Origin: Liolophura sinensis
Lineage: Eukaryota > Mollusca > Polyplacophora > Chitonida > Chitonidae
Assembly: GCF_032854445.1 (NCBI RefSeq)
Contig: NC_088301.1
Location: forward strand, 27,822,402 to 27,886,401
Reading direction: 5' to 3'
DNA length: 64,000 nucleotides
Made by a program: the position numbers and the translations under genes
Part shown: one piece after another, positions 1 through 14,000 of the stretch
How positions within the stretch are numbered: position 1 is the first letter of the stretch
Layout: each line of letters opens with the position of its first letter
Notes under the pieces: model-generated
Told to the model about the DNA's origin: nothing
Database searches by the model: none
The model's input: the letters and a program-made list of their open reading frames with translations, nothing else

Positions 1-122
1 TTTTCCTCTTGATTAAATTGTAAACAACAAACCTTAATTTTTTTGGCAAAAATTATTGCCGACATGGTTCTCCTGTTAATGTTCTATTTAAGTATTCTAT
101 TTTTTCAAAGTACATTTGTAAG

Positions 123-398
123 GTTTATTTATTCATTTATTTGATTGGTGTTTTACACCGTACTCAAGAATATTTCACCTATACGACGGCGGCCAACATT
201 ATTGTGGGAGGAAACCAGGCAGTGCCCGGGGGGAAACCCACGACCATCCGCAGGTTGCTGGCATGACCTTCCCACGTACTGCCGGAGAGGAAGCCAGCAT
301 TAGCTAGACTTGAACTCACAGCGACCACAGTGAGTGAGAGGTTCCTGGGTTATTATGCTATGCTAGCGCGCTAACCTACTGAGACATGGAGGCCCCCC
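123..398 (-). mobile_element. SINE-A, full length
   Basis: tRNA-derived SINE read on the minus strand: head GGCCTCC..GTCTCAGTAGGTTAG (box A like) and GAGTTCAAGTCTAGC (box B like), a body ending in ATAGGTGAAATATTC, and an AT-rich tail. Imperfect 12-bp target duplication CATTTGTAAGGT at 113-124 and CATTTGTGAGGT at 398-409. Confidence 0.85.
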
Positions 399-673
399 AT
401 TTGTGAGGTCATTGGGGTCCCCATCTTTGAAAAAAAATACTATTTCCTGTGGCTGAACGAACCAAAGCCGCTTTGACGTTGGAAAAATCCAAAGGGTGAG
501 GCCATGGTGTTTTGAGTCAATTATGAATTATACAGCTTTGTTTGGTTTATTTCTGGCTAAAAATATGCTGTATTATATTGCATTATAAACAAATATATAC
601 AAAATACGGAAAAAAAAATTTAACACAATCATTACAATGTACATATATGTGTATTTATTCTCAGAACTTTCAC

Positions 674-808
674 CCTGGTTTCCTCTCCGACAGTAAGTGG
701 GAAGGTCCGTCAGCAACCTGAGGATGGTAGTGAGTGTCCCCCGGGCTCTGCCAGGTTTCCTCCCACGATAATGCTGGCCGCCGTCATATAAGTGAAATAT
801 TCTTTAGG
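674..808 (+). mobile_element. SINE-A fragment (body)
   Basis: Body of the same SINE on the plus strand, from the TTTCCTCTCCG motif to AAGTGAAATATTC. Head and tail missing. Confidence 0.75.
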
Positions 809-1182
809 CTACATCATATTAGCCTAACTGATTTTGACGTTGAACTAAGTTTAATCGATGCGAACTGTCTTTTGCCAAGGGCTTTTCCATTGTTAGTTTC
901 CTATAAACGTGTAACAACTTTGTAACCTAAAGATTCAATTATAGTGTTCTGTAGTGTACATGGTTTTATATATGGAACACCAGCATCTCGGAACTGTACT
1001 GCTTAGTGCTATTTACATGTATTTCTTAGTGATTTCCATATTCGTTTGCAGTATTAGGTGTTGTCAAACGAAATGTAAGCCCTATCACATGAAAATACAC
1101 CACTGATGTTTTGGGGACAAGATTTAGGTTGTGTTATATCAGATTTCGCTTTACATCGCTGCACAGGCTGCCGTGTACTTAC

Positions 1183-1260
1183 ATTATGTGATTTTCTGGA
1201 CCTGTTGTATTCTATAAGCTCATCTGCAATCTGGTAAATGGTCAAGAACACAGCAGCAAT
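1183..1260 (-). CDS. TRPA-like exon 12 (rest of S2 helix); last exon in window
   Basis: Acceptor TTTTCAG/ATTGCT, donor CATAAT/GTAAGT, 26 codons: [20 protein letters not shown] then SRKSHN. No further exon was recognised between base 1 and 1182, so the remainder should lie to the left of the window. Confidence 0.85.
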
Positions 1261-4200
1261 CTGAAAACAAAAGCACAACCATGTGTTACTTTTACACAGC
1301 CTGCAACTATTCATCATGTTCGGTTATTTTTTGTTCTGCTTCATTGCAGTATGGCTTCTGTAATATTTCTTTACTAAAGCAGGCATTAAACTGCACAGAG
1401 TTTTGTTGAAAATATGAGATCAGAGTATGGTACATTTATTTATCAACTGAAAGTGCTATTCTGTGAAGAATGAAAATTCCAACAGATTAATCCTGACAGC
1501 ATTCAACTCCTGCACACACAGTTTCCCTCAGACAATGATCGAATGATTTATTTATTTGATTGTTGTTTTACGCCAAACTCAAGAATATTTCACTTACACG
1601 ACCATCTGCAGGTTGCTGTCAGGCCTTCTCACGTACAGCTGGTGAGAAAGCCAGCATGAGCTGGACTTGAACTCACAGCGATCGCATTGGTGAGAGGCTT
1701 CTGGGTCATTGCACTGCACTCGCGCGCTAACCAACTGCGCCACGGAATGAAGGAACATACCTGGAGATGTACTCACTTGTGTACACATCTGCTTGTACTA
1801 CAGCCAATACTATTAAAAGTTTACTCACGAATAACACGACTCTCCACCACTGATCAGGCAGAACATACACGTGTCTCTTGTCATATTCTACGACCACACC
1901 CATGATTGTCCACAGAAGGATGAAGAAAAAGTTAAACAAAACTGCCACCCAAGCCCCTTGGCTGCAACAGATAGAACCTTGTACTATATTCTTTGTACAC
2001 AGAAAAGTGTCTTTGGAAACTTTTAATTTAACCCAAATTTTAATTCCACCCAATGTACAAGTATTCTTGTTGTTTTTTTTTGTTTTTTTTTTTTGACAAA
2101 TATTTACTCCTGAGCCTTTATGAACACAGCCTTCAATTATTATCTCAATGTTTCCTAGATCACTTTGCACACAAATGTTTACTCCCAAGCCTTTATGAAC
2201 AGAGCCTTCAATTATTATCTCAGTGTTTCCTGGGCCACTTTGCACACAAATGTTTACTCTTAATAATCAAATTAGGTACTTTGATAAAATGCAATTAACA
2301 ATTTATCAAATAATTCTTGAAATGGAAACTGATAGAGAAAAAATAAGTGCACTTTGTTAAAAGAGAAAACAAAAAAAAACCAACAACACTATAATGATGC
2401 TACAATATCAAGTTGTTTACATCCAATAGCATGTGCTGTAATTCTTTTCTCAACATTCCTGAGACGTTTATTCGGGCGAATTCCAAAGGCATTATTCTGT
2501 GTAAGCTTATAACATTAACCTTCCTATGAAGCCATTAAATAAGTCAACCCAAACAGCCTAGGTCTGTGTCGAAAATTAATTAAATACTGTAGGTGAATAA
2601 ATCATACTCAAAGTTACTCTTTCATATGCGAAAAGATTTTGGAATGAATGATGATACCTGTGTGCATGTATTACCATAACAAAGTCTAATATTTGTCACA
2701 ACGTGAAATTTAATAAATAACAATAATATAAATAATGCTAAGCTATATTACACTACACTAAAAGTATTTCTAATCTCATAACTTAATCTTATCTTTCATC
2801 CAAATTGACAATCAAGTACATAACACACAATTCATATGTCTCCTCTTGACACATCCATAAAAGTGAAGATATATGTAGTATAGAGACAAACTTCAAACAT
2901 AAAGTACCTGTTTTCTGCAGCCCGTAACGTTAACAAAGACAAGTTCTTTAGGACATCTTTTACAGAAACTTGTGTGTTCATTATTTATCTTTTTTAAAGG
3001 CTTGAAAGAGCTAGAGAAAGTTATTTCAATTTTCACTTCAAAATCTTCCAATGTGTCCAGACATGGTTTCTTTCTTTCCAATGCACATTTCTTTTGAACA
3101 CCTTAAACCCTAAATCTTACACCTTACTTTGAAACCTGCATATTGTCATACCCATTTTTTTTTACTTTGAGTTAGTTTTAAGGCCTGACAAACAATCCAG
3201 AATTTCAGTCACCAATGGGAAACCCTGTGTTAAGTTTTTTCCACCCAAGGCTTCCCTTCACTGACCCACCTTGCAAACATCTTCCAGTCCACCCGTAAAA
3301 GCTTTAACATGACTTTGTGTGTTAGTATATCGTGCTGTTTGTGAGCTACGGCTACCAGCATCTGAAACAGTATGGACAGGTGAGAAGGGTTAAGACAGGA
3401 CAGTACACGTTGAACTGTTAATTATTAGCCAACCATGATTACAAAGGCACTGGTATTCTGTTATTACACATTAGAGAATTACACATACTTTATGGCAGGT
3501 ATACTTTCATACACAGCAGTACATTTTGCACATGTAGATTTCACTTTCTACATGTAAGTACATTTTGCACATGTAGATTTCACTTTCTACATGTAAGTAC
3601 ATTTTGCACATGTAGATTTCACTTTCTACATGTAAGTACATTTTGCACATGTAGATTTACCTTTTTCACATGTACATTGCATTGTACAAGAATGAAACTT
3701 TGCATATCTGGTATATTTTACATATGTACATTGTACAAGTATGAAACTTTGCATATCTGGTATATTTTACATATGAAAATTGTACAAGTATGAAACTTTG
3801 CAAGTGTAGGTATATCCTACACATGTACACTGTACAAATATGAAACTTTGCACATCTAGGTATATCCTACACATGTACATTGTACAAGTATGAAACTTTG
3901 CACATCTAGGTACACTTTGCACATGTACATTGTACAAGTATGAAATTTTGCACATGTACATTGTACAAGTATGAAACTTTGCACATCTAGGTACATTTTG
4001 CACATGTACATTGCACAAGTATGAAATTTTGCACATGTACATTCCACAAGTATGAACCTTTGCATGTGTAGGTATATCCTACACATGTACATTGTACAAG
4101 TATGAAACTTTGCACATCTAGGTATATCCTACACATGTACATTGTACAAGTATGAAATTTTGCACATCTAGGTACATTTTGCACATGTACATTGTACAAG

Positions 4201-7200
4201 CATGGAATTTTGCACATGTACATTGTACAAGTATGAAACTTTGCACATCTAGGTACATTTTGCACATGTACATTGAACAAGATGGCCAGTATTATGGTGG
4301 AAGAAAACCCGGCAGAGCCCACATGACACATGGCCATCCGCAGGTTTCTGGCAGGCTTTCGCCACAGAGGACCATAGAAGAAGCCTGCACGATCTGAGCT
4401 CAAACCCATCTCTATGAAGTAAGACAGTAGGGTAGATCCTATCTTGTGATAAGGTGATCAGTTGCAGTGAGGACAACACTTTAATTATAAATGGCTCGGT
4501 GAGTTCCAACTAACCCCACCCCCTCCACCCTGCAATGAGGCTTCTGAACAAGACTATAAAAGAACTGTGAGGGACTGTGCAGTCGTTGTGAAGCACCATG
4601 CAACTGTCTGCTTTTCAGCTCTCCATATTCCTACTTCAACTCCTTCCAAACCCGACCCACCCATTAGCTAGCACCTTAATACATGTACTTAGTAATTTAT
4701 ATCTGTGGTTAATCCAATATCACTACATGTGGATGTTAAGGAGAACTGTGCTGTATTACAGAGTAGTTACCCAGCTACATGTTAAGCTTGACACAGATGA
4801 AAAATGCATCAGTGTTTATAAAGGTGAGGCATCAACATGTGCATTGCGGTAGTCAATTTTGTTAGCTGTCAGTCACATGCACATGCAAACAAGGCTGAGC
4901 AGTGCATACGCACCGAGCAAACTGAGCCCACTGGATCTGTAGTAGTCGATAAACTGTAAGATGTGTCACAAGCTCAAACTGCTTGTGAGATACAATACAC
5001 TGGAGCTACAAGACAAAATAACATAGACATCATACACTTGGACTACAAGATAAAATAACACAGATATCATCAACTGGGGCTACAAGATAACACAGATATC
5101 ATCAACTGGAGCTACAAGACAAAATAACATAGACATCACCAGCTGGGACTACAAGACAAAATAACACAGACATCATACACTTGGACTACAAGACAAAATA
5201 ACACAGATATCATGTACTGGGACTACAGGATAAAATAAAACAGATATCATCACCTGGAGCTACCAGATAAAATAACATAGACATCATACACTGGGGCTAC
5301 AGGATAAAATAACACAGATATGATCAACTGGGGCTACAAGATAACACAGATATCATCAACTGGAGCTACAAGGCAAAATAACATAGACATCACCAGTTGG
5401 GACTACAAAACAAAATAACACAGATATCATCAACTCGGGCTACAAGATAAAACAACACAGATATCATCAACTGGGGCTACAAGATAAAATAACACAGACA
5501 TCATCACCTGGAGATACAAGATAAAATAACACAGACATCATACATTAGGAGTACAGGATAAAATAACACAGATATCATCAATTGAGACTACAAGATAAAA
5601 TAACACAGATATCATCAACTGGGGCTACAAGACAAAATAACACAGATGTCACACACTGGGGCTACAAGATAAAATAACACAGATATCATCAACTGGGGCT
5701 ACAAGATAAAATAACACAGATATCATCAACTGGGGTTACAAGACAAAATAACACAGATATTATACATTGGGGCTACAAGATAACATACATAACAGATATC
5801 ATACAATGGGTATTTTACATGATATTCTCACATTACAACCCCAATATTTCCACTCCCAAGTGATATGCTATTGTTGTCATCAACTAGGGACATTATTGTT
5901 TCTTTCCACCCGAAGCCACGACCTCAGCGATTCCTTTTATGGTAAATGGTTTCATGCACTGCATTCCTTATATGGCAACAAGTGCAGTCACATAAAACAT
6001 TGTTTGTACTGTGTGTGTTTTCCAAAAATTCAAAAAGTGAATGAATGATGGACACATAGCACAGACAACATTTCCTGATAGGCAACAGAAATAAGAGTTG
6101 TTCAATTCCCCACCAGGCACAGTGTATAAACTGTAAATTTATAATCACTGCTGTTCTTTAATCACTCACACATAATGATTTCCCTGATTAAAATTCAGGT
6201 GTGTGTTTTTAGTATCAAACGTTAAACTTTGAGAAACCTTACATCCCGTTGATGTCACTAATAATATGCTTGTTTTTCTTTTTTGTTAAAATATTTTAAA
6301 TAAATATTTATCTTCTGCATGTATATATGTGTATGAGAGAAAAATAAACTTCACATTTTTAATAAAGTACAACAGTAACTTTACAATTTAAATTGTTCCA
6401 AATAAAATTGTCACAACTGACTACACACAGTGTGTCTTGTGTGCTACTACCATGGGGATGCACATGTGTTTGACCAAAAAACATGTCAAACACAGTGTAC
6501 AATTTGTAAATTTACAATCAGTGCTGTTTTTTTTTTTTTTTTTACAATAACTCATACATTAACACATGATAGTATCCTAATTATAATTTAGATGTGTGCA
6601 TTTAAAATCAAACATTAAATTGTGAATATCGCTATGAGTTCAAGTCCAGCTCATGCTGGCTTCCACTCCAGCAGTACGTGGGAAGGTCTGCAAGCAACCT
6701 GCGGATGGTTGGGTTTCCCCCGGGGTCTGCCCGGTTTCCACCCACCATGCATGTGCCTGTATGTATAGGGGATAGAGACTAATCACCTTATTGTAATAGC
6801 AATTTAATTACTTTTGAAAGACGAATAACTAGTTTTCACCGTAAAAATGTCACATAACTGAATTTTGTTAAAATGTATTATATGTATTTCTGCAGGTGAC
6901 TGTAGCTTCCATTCTTATCACTTGTGAGTGAGAGAGTCAGTGAGTTTTTGGGGTTTAACGCCATACTTAACAATTTTTTACTCATATGACGACAACGGAA
7001 TCTTTAGGGTGCATGTAATGTGCCTCCTTGTTGCAGGACAGATTTCCACTGCTCTTTTATCTAGTGCTGCTTCACTGAGACGCCTTAACGAAGGCAAGTA
7101 AGCCGCCCCGCTCGAGGCATTACACTGATCTGGGTCAACCAGTCATTGCACTATCCCCTTCATGCTGAATGCTAAGCATTTAAAGTCTTAGGTGTGACTC

Positions 7201-10200
7201 GACCCAGGATTGACCCTGGATCTACCACTCCGGAAGTGGACGCTCTACGAACTATGCTATCGAGCGAGTATGTCATTTTTGAAGTCTGAATTAATGATGC
7301 AAATGGCAAAGTAAAAACTGAACCTCTGAACAATTCCACAAATATTAAAGCAAAAGACCTCTAAAAATTGAAGTAAGCATCACTAAGCAGACCACTTCAA
7401 ACTATACATAAATATACTTTCATTTATTTTTTTTAGAGTTTTGTGAAGAGAGTTCAAGGCACTCCAACAATTGAATTCTAAGGTGGGCTTTATGGACCAT
7501 ACTATCAGAGGTTAGGAATTCTGACGTCACAGGAATTTTATCAATCACGACACTGAATGATGGAATTAATCCTTCTAACATTGAGTGAAAGATCACTGAA
7601 ATAATGTTCCAAAAAATTCCTTCCTTCTGGTGAACATCAGGAAAAGAGGTGGTGTGACATCAGAGTTCATCCCTACCCTCAGTATGGCTCATAAAGCCCG
7701 CCATAGTTTTCAAATATTTGAATGCCTTTCAACACTCTCAAAAAAATATGAAAAAAAAAATGAAACCATTTTTAACGTATAGTTTTCACTTGTCTTTATG
7801 ATGAGCCTTACTTTGCATTCTGCCTCTCTTTTACTTTAAGAAAGGCATGGTAGAGATAGGTTGTACATAAATGTAACTTATGTTACCTGTTTGCTCAGAA
7901 AGAAAACAGAAGCGCAGAAGCTGAATTAAAACAACTTCCCTGACACAATGCATGGATTGGGCAAATCCAGGCACAGGCTACAACAACACTTAATAATTAA
8001 TCAGTGGTAATCAGAGAGCTGGTTAATCAACAAACTGCTTTTTAATGATGGTTATGTGTTGGTAATTATCCCCACCCAGATTTGTCTGATAATGATGCTT
8101 ATGTGTTGGTAATTATCCCCGCCCAGATTTGTCTGATAATGATGCTTATGTGTTGGTAATTATCCCCACCCAGGTTTGTCTGATAATGATGCTTATGTGT
8201 TGGTAATTATCCCCACCCAGATTTGTCTGATAATGATGCTTATGTGTTGGTAATTATCCCTGCCCAGATTTGTCTGATGATGCTTATGTGTTGGTAATTA
8301 TCCCCGCCCAGATTTGTCTGATAATGATGCTTATGTGTTGGTAATTATCCCTGCCCAGATTTGTCTGATAATGATGCTTATGTGTTGGTAATTATCCACG
8401 CCCAGATTTGTCAGATAATGGTGATAATCATTCTAGGTAATTATACAGCCGAGGCTGTTAGTCCAGAAATAAAAAATCAGACAAGTCAGACAGCCACTTG
8501 TAGGGTTCACCAAATGAATTGGCTAATTACATTTTTTCCGAAATAAAAAATCAGACAAGTCAGACAGTCACTTGTAGGGTTCACTAAATGAATTGGCTAA
8601 TTACGTTTTTCCCGAAATAAAAAATCAGACAAGTCAGACAGCCACCTGTAGGGTTCACTAAATGAATTGGCTAATTACGTTTTTCCCGAAATAAAAAATC
8701 AGACAAGTCAGACAGCCACTTGTAGGGTTCACTAAATGAATTGGCTAATTACTGTTTTTTTGTACACAATAACATGTCAGTTTTTAGCACATAATTTTCT
8801 GTTCTTGATGCCAGTAACATTTCTGTCAAGAATGCGACAAACTGTTTATCCCTACTATTTAAATCTACCAACCTTATATTAAATAAAGGCGCGTTGTTGT
8901 TTTCATGCACATCTTTTCAATAGGTCTATAACAGTCTTATACCATTTGATCAAATAATAAACTTTCCTCATGTAAGGCTTTTGTCACTTGTAGATAATTT
9001 CTTTGACAGCCTTAACGATTGCTCACCTTTACTGTCATTGTGTTTGTAACACTGATCATATGCTCTTGACAAAAACTTGCATCTGCTGGCTCTAGATTTC
9101 ACTGCTACCAAGTACCAGTAAGCCTACCAGCTGGATCAGCGGGTTCACATATACACAACTGCGGGAATGATCTTCCCAGCAGATTTAAAAGGTACTTATT
9201 GAAGACATTGTTTCTAGGTGTAAATAAAATGCTTTCGAATAAAACAGCACATTTCTTTTATTTGTCAACCATAAGCATAAGTCATCCAGAAGCTTGTTTT
9301 GTGTGGTCTATGTTGTGTTTTGTGTGGCCTATGTTGCGTTTTGTGTGGTCTGTGTTGTGTGTTGTAATGTTTATGTCGCGTTTTTTAATGGTAAAAAGGC
9401 TTTTGATCTCATAAATATTTATGACTATGAAAAAGCCAGTGAAACTCAATCCTTGATGACCTGGCGTGTTTAACTTACAAAGTTAAATTTTTTTTACAGT
9501 GTGAGGAAAAGATTAGACAACTCGAGTCCCTGTGTGACGGGACTCAAATTAACAGACTTGAGTGATATTCATCGTAACATAGGGACCCTCAATGTATAAC
9601 CTCTGTTTATACATTGAGGGTCCCTATGTTACGATGAATATCACTTACAAAGTTAAATTTTTTTTACAGTGTGAGGAAAAGATTAGACAACTCGAGTCCC
9701 TGTGTGACGGGACTCAAATTAACAGACTTGAGTGATATTCATCGTAACATAGGGACCCTCAATGTATAAACAGAGGTTATACATTGAGGGTCCCTATGTT
9801 ACGATGAATATCACTCAAGTCTGTTAATTTGAGTCCCGTCACACAGGGACTCGAGTTGTCTAATCTTTTCCTCACACTGTAAAAAAAATTTAACTTTGTA
9901 AGTTAATCATGCCAGGTCATCAAGGATTGAGTTTCACTGGCTTTTTCATAGTCATAAATATTTATGAGATCAAAAGCCTTTTTACCATTAAAAAACGCGA
10001 CATAAACATTACAACACACAAGTTGTTTTGTGGACAAAATAACAAAGACATAATACACCAGGGATGGAGGACAAAATAACACAGATACCATACACTGTTC
10101 CTAGAGCGCAAAATACCATATGCTAGCTTGGACTAGAAAACAAAATAACAGACAATTATACAATGGGACTAAACATCTTAAATTTGTAGAAATATTTGAA

Positions 10201-11006
10201 CTGGCCAAAGGTTGAGAAACATGTTTATGAAAAATCCCCACTGATAAAATACAGGACCTCAGAATTAATAGCACTTTCAACAAATTGGTCCATAATTTTC
10301 AGTTTCAAAACTCGTGAAAATTGGAAACCCTTTTTGTAGAAAAGGAAGCAGAGATTCAAAGAAACAATAATTTTTACTATGCACTTACTGGAGACTGTGC
10401 CTCGCTTCCGTCTGAATTTTCTGTAAGCAAAAAAAAAATGGATTTGACGAAATTATTACATCAATCCAGGTATTCAAAGAAGTTTTGGGCAGGGGTTAAA
10501 TTGAGTTTATCAAATCTGAACACACCAAAATGGAATCTAAATTGAGTTCATGGAAAATTTTATGCTGTATAATTATCTATAGATTTCTCTAAATATTCAC
10601 TTCAGTTTTACAAGTAACTGATTTTGAGAAGAACTGAATTATTATTTTTTTCTGATAAAACTGATAGCCTGCAGATTACAACTACAGGTGGAGCAAGAAT
10701 AAAGAAACTTAAAAGAACTTAAAAGTAGACTTGGAATCCAAAAAATGCAAACCATGTCCTACATACATTATATTTACAGGTGGTTTTCAGTCACAGAATT
10801 AATTTAAAGAATATGTATTTTTCCATATGTTTAAATATGCCCTACACTTTTTTCTTAAGTTAGCCCTGGACAATCCACTGTGTATTTATTGTTCCTGGGC
10901 CTCGAATTTACAAGTGACCCTTACTTTAATACCCACGTGGCCTAAGTTACAAGGTACATTGTAGACAGGTTACTTTTTGGAATGCCTTTGTAACAATCAT
11001 GGTGTA

Positions 11007-11069
<63 letters not shown>

Positions 11070-14000
11070 TTCCAATATAACAATTTGTCAACTTGGCCTA
11101 CATCAACTTGAAATAAAAATGAAAGTGAGTTACCTCCCCTACTGAAGAACACACTGGTTGAACATTCATAAACTTTCATTTAACACAAATTCCTAGAGTT
11201 GTAAAGATGCCCTAGCGAACATTTAGTTTATCTCTGTTTGTGCTTTACCCTTGTCAAACACATTTTTTGATAAGGGTTAGTGTCGTCGTGTCATCAAAAC
11301 AAGCCAAACGTATGACTTCCTTTTTTCAATACAACGACCTGAAGAGTGACAGCTTTTTTGATTTTGATGGATTTTTATTGATTTTGTCCAAGGCAAAGGG
11401 AGAGTATATTGTGTGACATGCTCTGGGAAAATTTCGTTTTTGGCACCCAAACTGACTAAAGTTATATTTCTGTTGTTTTTTACCAAAAAAATTCAGTTTC
11501 CAACCACACAATTGAGTTTTAAACTCAATTTTACAAACCAAACATCAATTTCGTACATAGCACTGGACATGTATGAATCCCTGCACTCATATTTGTCCAG
11601 CATTCAAGAGTAACTTTTACCAATAGTGACCAACATGAAAACTAGACTTCAGAAATTAAACTAAGCCATATTGCCCAAATATACAGTAACTGTTCAGAAA
11701 ACAGTTACACTTTGGCATGTTAATATTTATTTATCTATTTATTTGATTGTTGTTTTCCGCCGTACTCAAGAATATTTCACTTATACGACGGCGGCCAGTA
11801 TTATGGTGGGAGGAAACCAGGCAGAGCCTGGGGAAAACCCATGACCATCCGCAGGTTGCTGGCAGACCTTCCCACTTACGGCCAGAGAGGAAGCCAGCAT
11901 GAGCTGGACTTGAACTCACAGCAACCGCATTGGTGAGAGGCTTCTGGGTCATTACGCTGCGCTAGCACGCTAACAGACTGAGCCACGGAGGCCCCCCCAA
12001 GGCTTGTTAATATACATGTAGGGCAAGATGTCCAGCTTGGAATTCAGATTGCTGCATTTTTATGATAAATATGCCTTGAAAGTTATCACTTGCATATACA
12101 CTATGGATTGTCACTATGTATTGTCAATTTTTTGTTGTTTCAAAGTTGCCCTCTTTACACTAGTACACACTGACAATGGTGGTGATTTTTAAAAGCGCAT
12201 GCCATAACATGCAACCATAGGAGGGCCTACATGACCTGGATACTTAAGCACACACCTGCCTGAGGTGGGAGGTTAAATACAAGTGATCTTGATTTATTTA
12301 TTTATTTGATTGGTGTTTTACGCTGTACACAAAGAATATTTCACTTATACGACGGTGGCCAGAATTATGGTGGGAGGAAACCGGGCACAGCCCGAGTGGT
12401 CTTGGATGCATGCAGCACTTAACACTGATATCAAGGGTCAATATCATAGAATATACACATTGCACCAACCCTGTATTAGATAACTCAAAAAATAATATTG
12501 CTTCCTCTCTGCTCGGTATTTCTTGTGGAATTGATCTAAGGCATCTTTGGCCTGCAAAGAAAAGTAAATGACTGTATGTTTTCATGCACCCCTCTATTTC
12601 ATACACAACAGCAGTTCATTACGGCTGGAGGAATTTTACATGTACATGTACATATTCAGGTATTCAGACCAAACTTCTCTGCTACATTAACTTTTGTTCA
12701 AAGATATCTTCAACCCATGATCTGCCTTAGATGAATGAGGTGGACATTACCCCAGTGACTACACAGAAACTGGGATGAGAAAATGCTAAACAAGGCACTA
12801 ATGAGATGCATGCACCCCTCAGTCATCGGCAGAGTTCCAAGACAGTGTATGTTTACAAGGTCACAGAGGCACAGGCTCAATAATCATAAAAATAGGTCAA
12901 GATTTGATAAAAAGGCTTAAGGAGTTTGAGAGATATCAAGTGTACAGTCTGCTCACAAAACAGAATTTAAATGACCCCAATGACCTTGAAAAACCTGAGT
13001 CACATTATTCCAGTTGCCTAAATGTACACATGTTTGAAGTTTGATAAACTTGGCTAAAACTGTTCAAGAGTGAAAATTGCAAAGAAACAAACAAGCTGTA
13101 TTTACACTAACTACTGCGACAATAATCTTAGGTCTGTTTTGGCTGAGGGGTAAAAAAAAAAAAAACCCAAAAACCCCCCCAAAACAAAAAACAGATCAAC
13201 TTACAACAGGTGGCATCTTTGTGATCATGAGGGTTATTGCTTTTTGACCACAGTTGTCTGAAACTCCAACAGGAGCACCTAACTCCAGTAACAAACGAGC
13301 CGTCTCACTACGATCTGTGCAAACAAAAAAACACTCTGTTGACTTTCCAAGCGCTTGTAACTACAAGAAGATCACAGGTAAATGCATGTAAATTTCCATA
13401 TACATATATGGTATGGACTTTGGAAGTGATCAGTGACCTTTTACACAGAACATTACATTACCGAATAGTTAAAATGAACATGACATGTCTTTGGCCACTT
13501 TAATCTGTTCTAGAAACATCTTCACACTAAAGATAACTCGAGTTTGGACTACATATGACAGTATTTCTCTGAAATTTTTAAAACTTCACAGTTATCTTTT
13601 GTTTTTTCTATTCAACCTCACACTGTCTGAACTCTGACAGGCTGTCTAAATATATTACACTATACAATCACATCGTGCATGAAGTCAAACAAAACCCATC
13701 CAATGAAATGTGCTGACGCACCCAATTCAGCTGCCACATGGATTGGTGTTCGGCCTTTGTAGTCTCTAACCATTCTGAACTCACAGCCTCTCTTGATGAG
13801 AGCTTTCAGGGAAAGGCAAGCATCATGTTTGGCTGCATAGTGGACGGGTCCCTGCAGCTCTCCATCAGTGAGAGCCTCTTTGTCAGCTAAAAGAAAAGAT
13901 TTTAAATGTAGGGACCGGAAACATATTAATAATGAAAAACAGAGAAAGACAGGCTTCTGAGTAACCGAGAAAGCCTCTCTGCCAGCTTTCTGCCTGACAG

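Larger units (their letters stand above)
1..1182. other. Intron sequence at the left edge
   Basis: Holds two SINE copies and otherwise AT-rich sequence. No continuation of the TRPA-like coding frame was recognised on the minus strand. Confidence 0.5.
3362..9026 (-). other. Intron of the TRPA-like gene, mostly repeats
   Basis: A 5.7-kb intron. About half is minisatellite (3517-4275, 4990-5810, 8050-8420, 8459-8752), plus two SINE-A fragments, a SINE-B and a MITE-like element. The long open frames here arise from the minisatellites. Confidence 0.6.

Noticed and set aside
3767-4409. Overlapping minus-strand ORFs of up to 140 codons rich in Cys, Met, Tyr and Thr
   Set aside because: They are produced by the minisatellite at 3517-4275 and the adjoining SINE; frames change with unit length and no gene signal surrounds them.
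8050-8752. CRISPR-like appearance of regularly spaced repeats
   Set aside because: Units are contiguous with no unique spacers, and the context is an animal intron.
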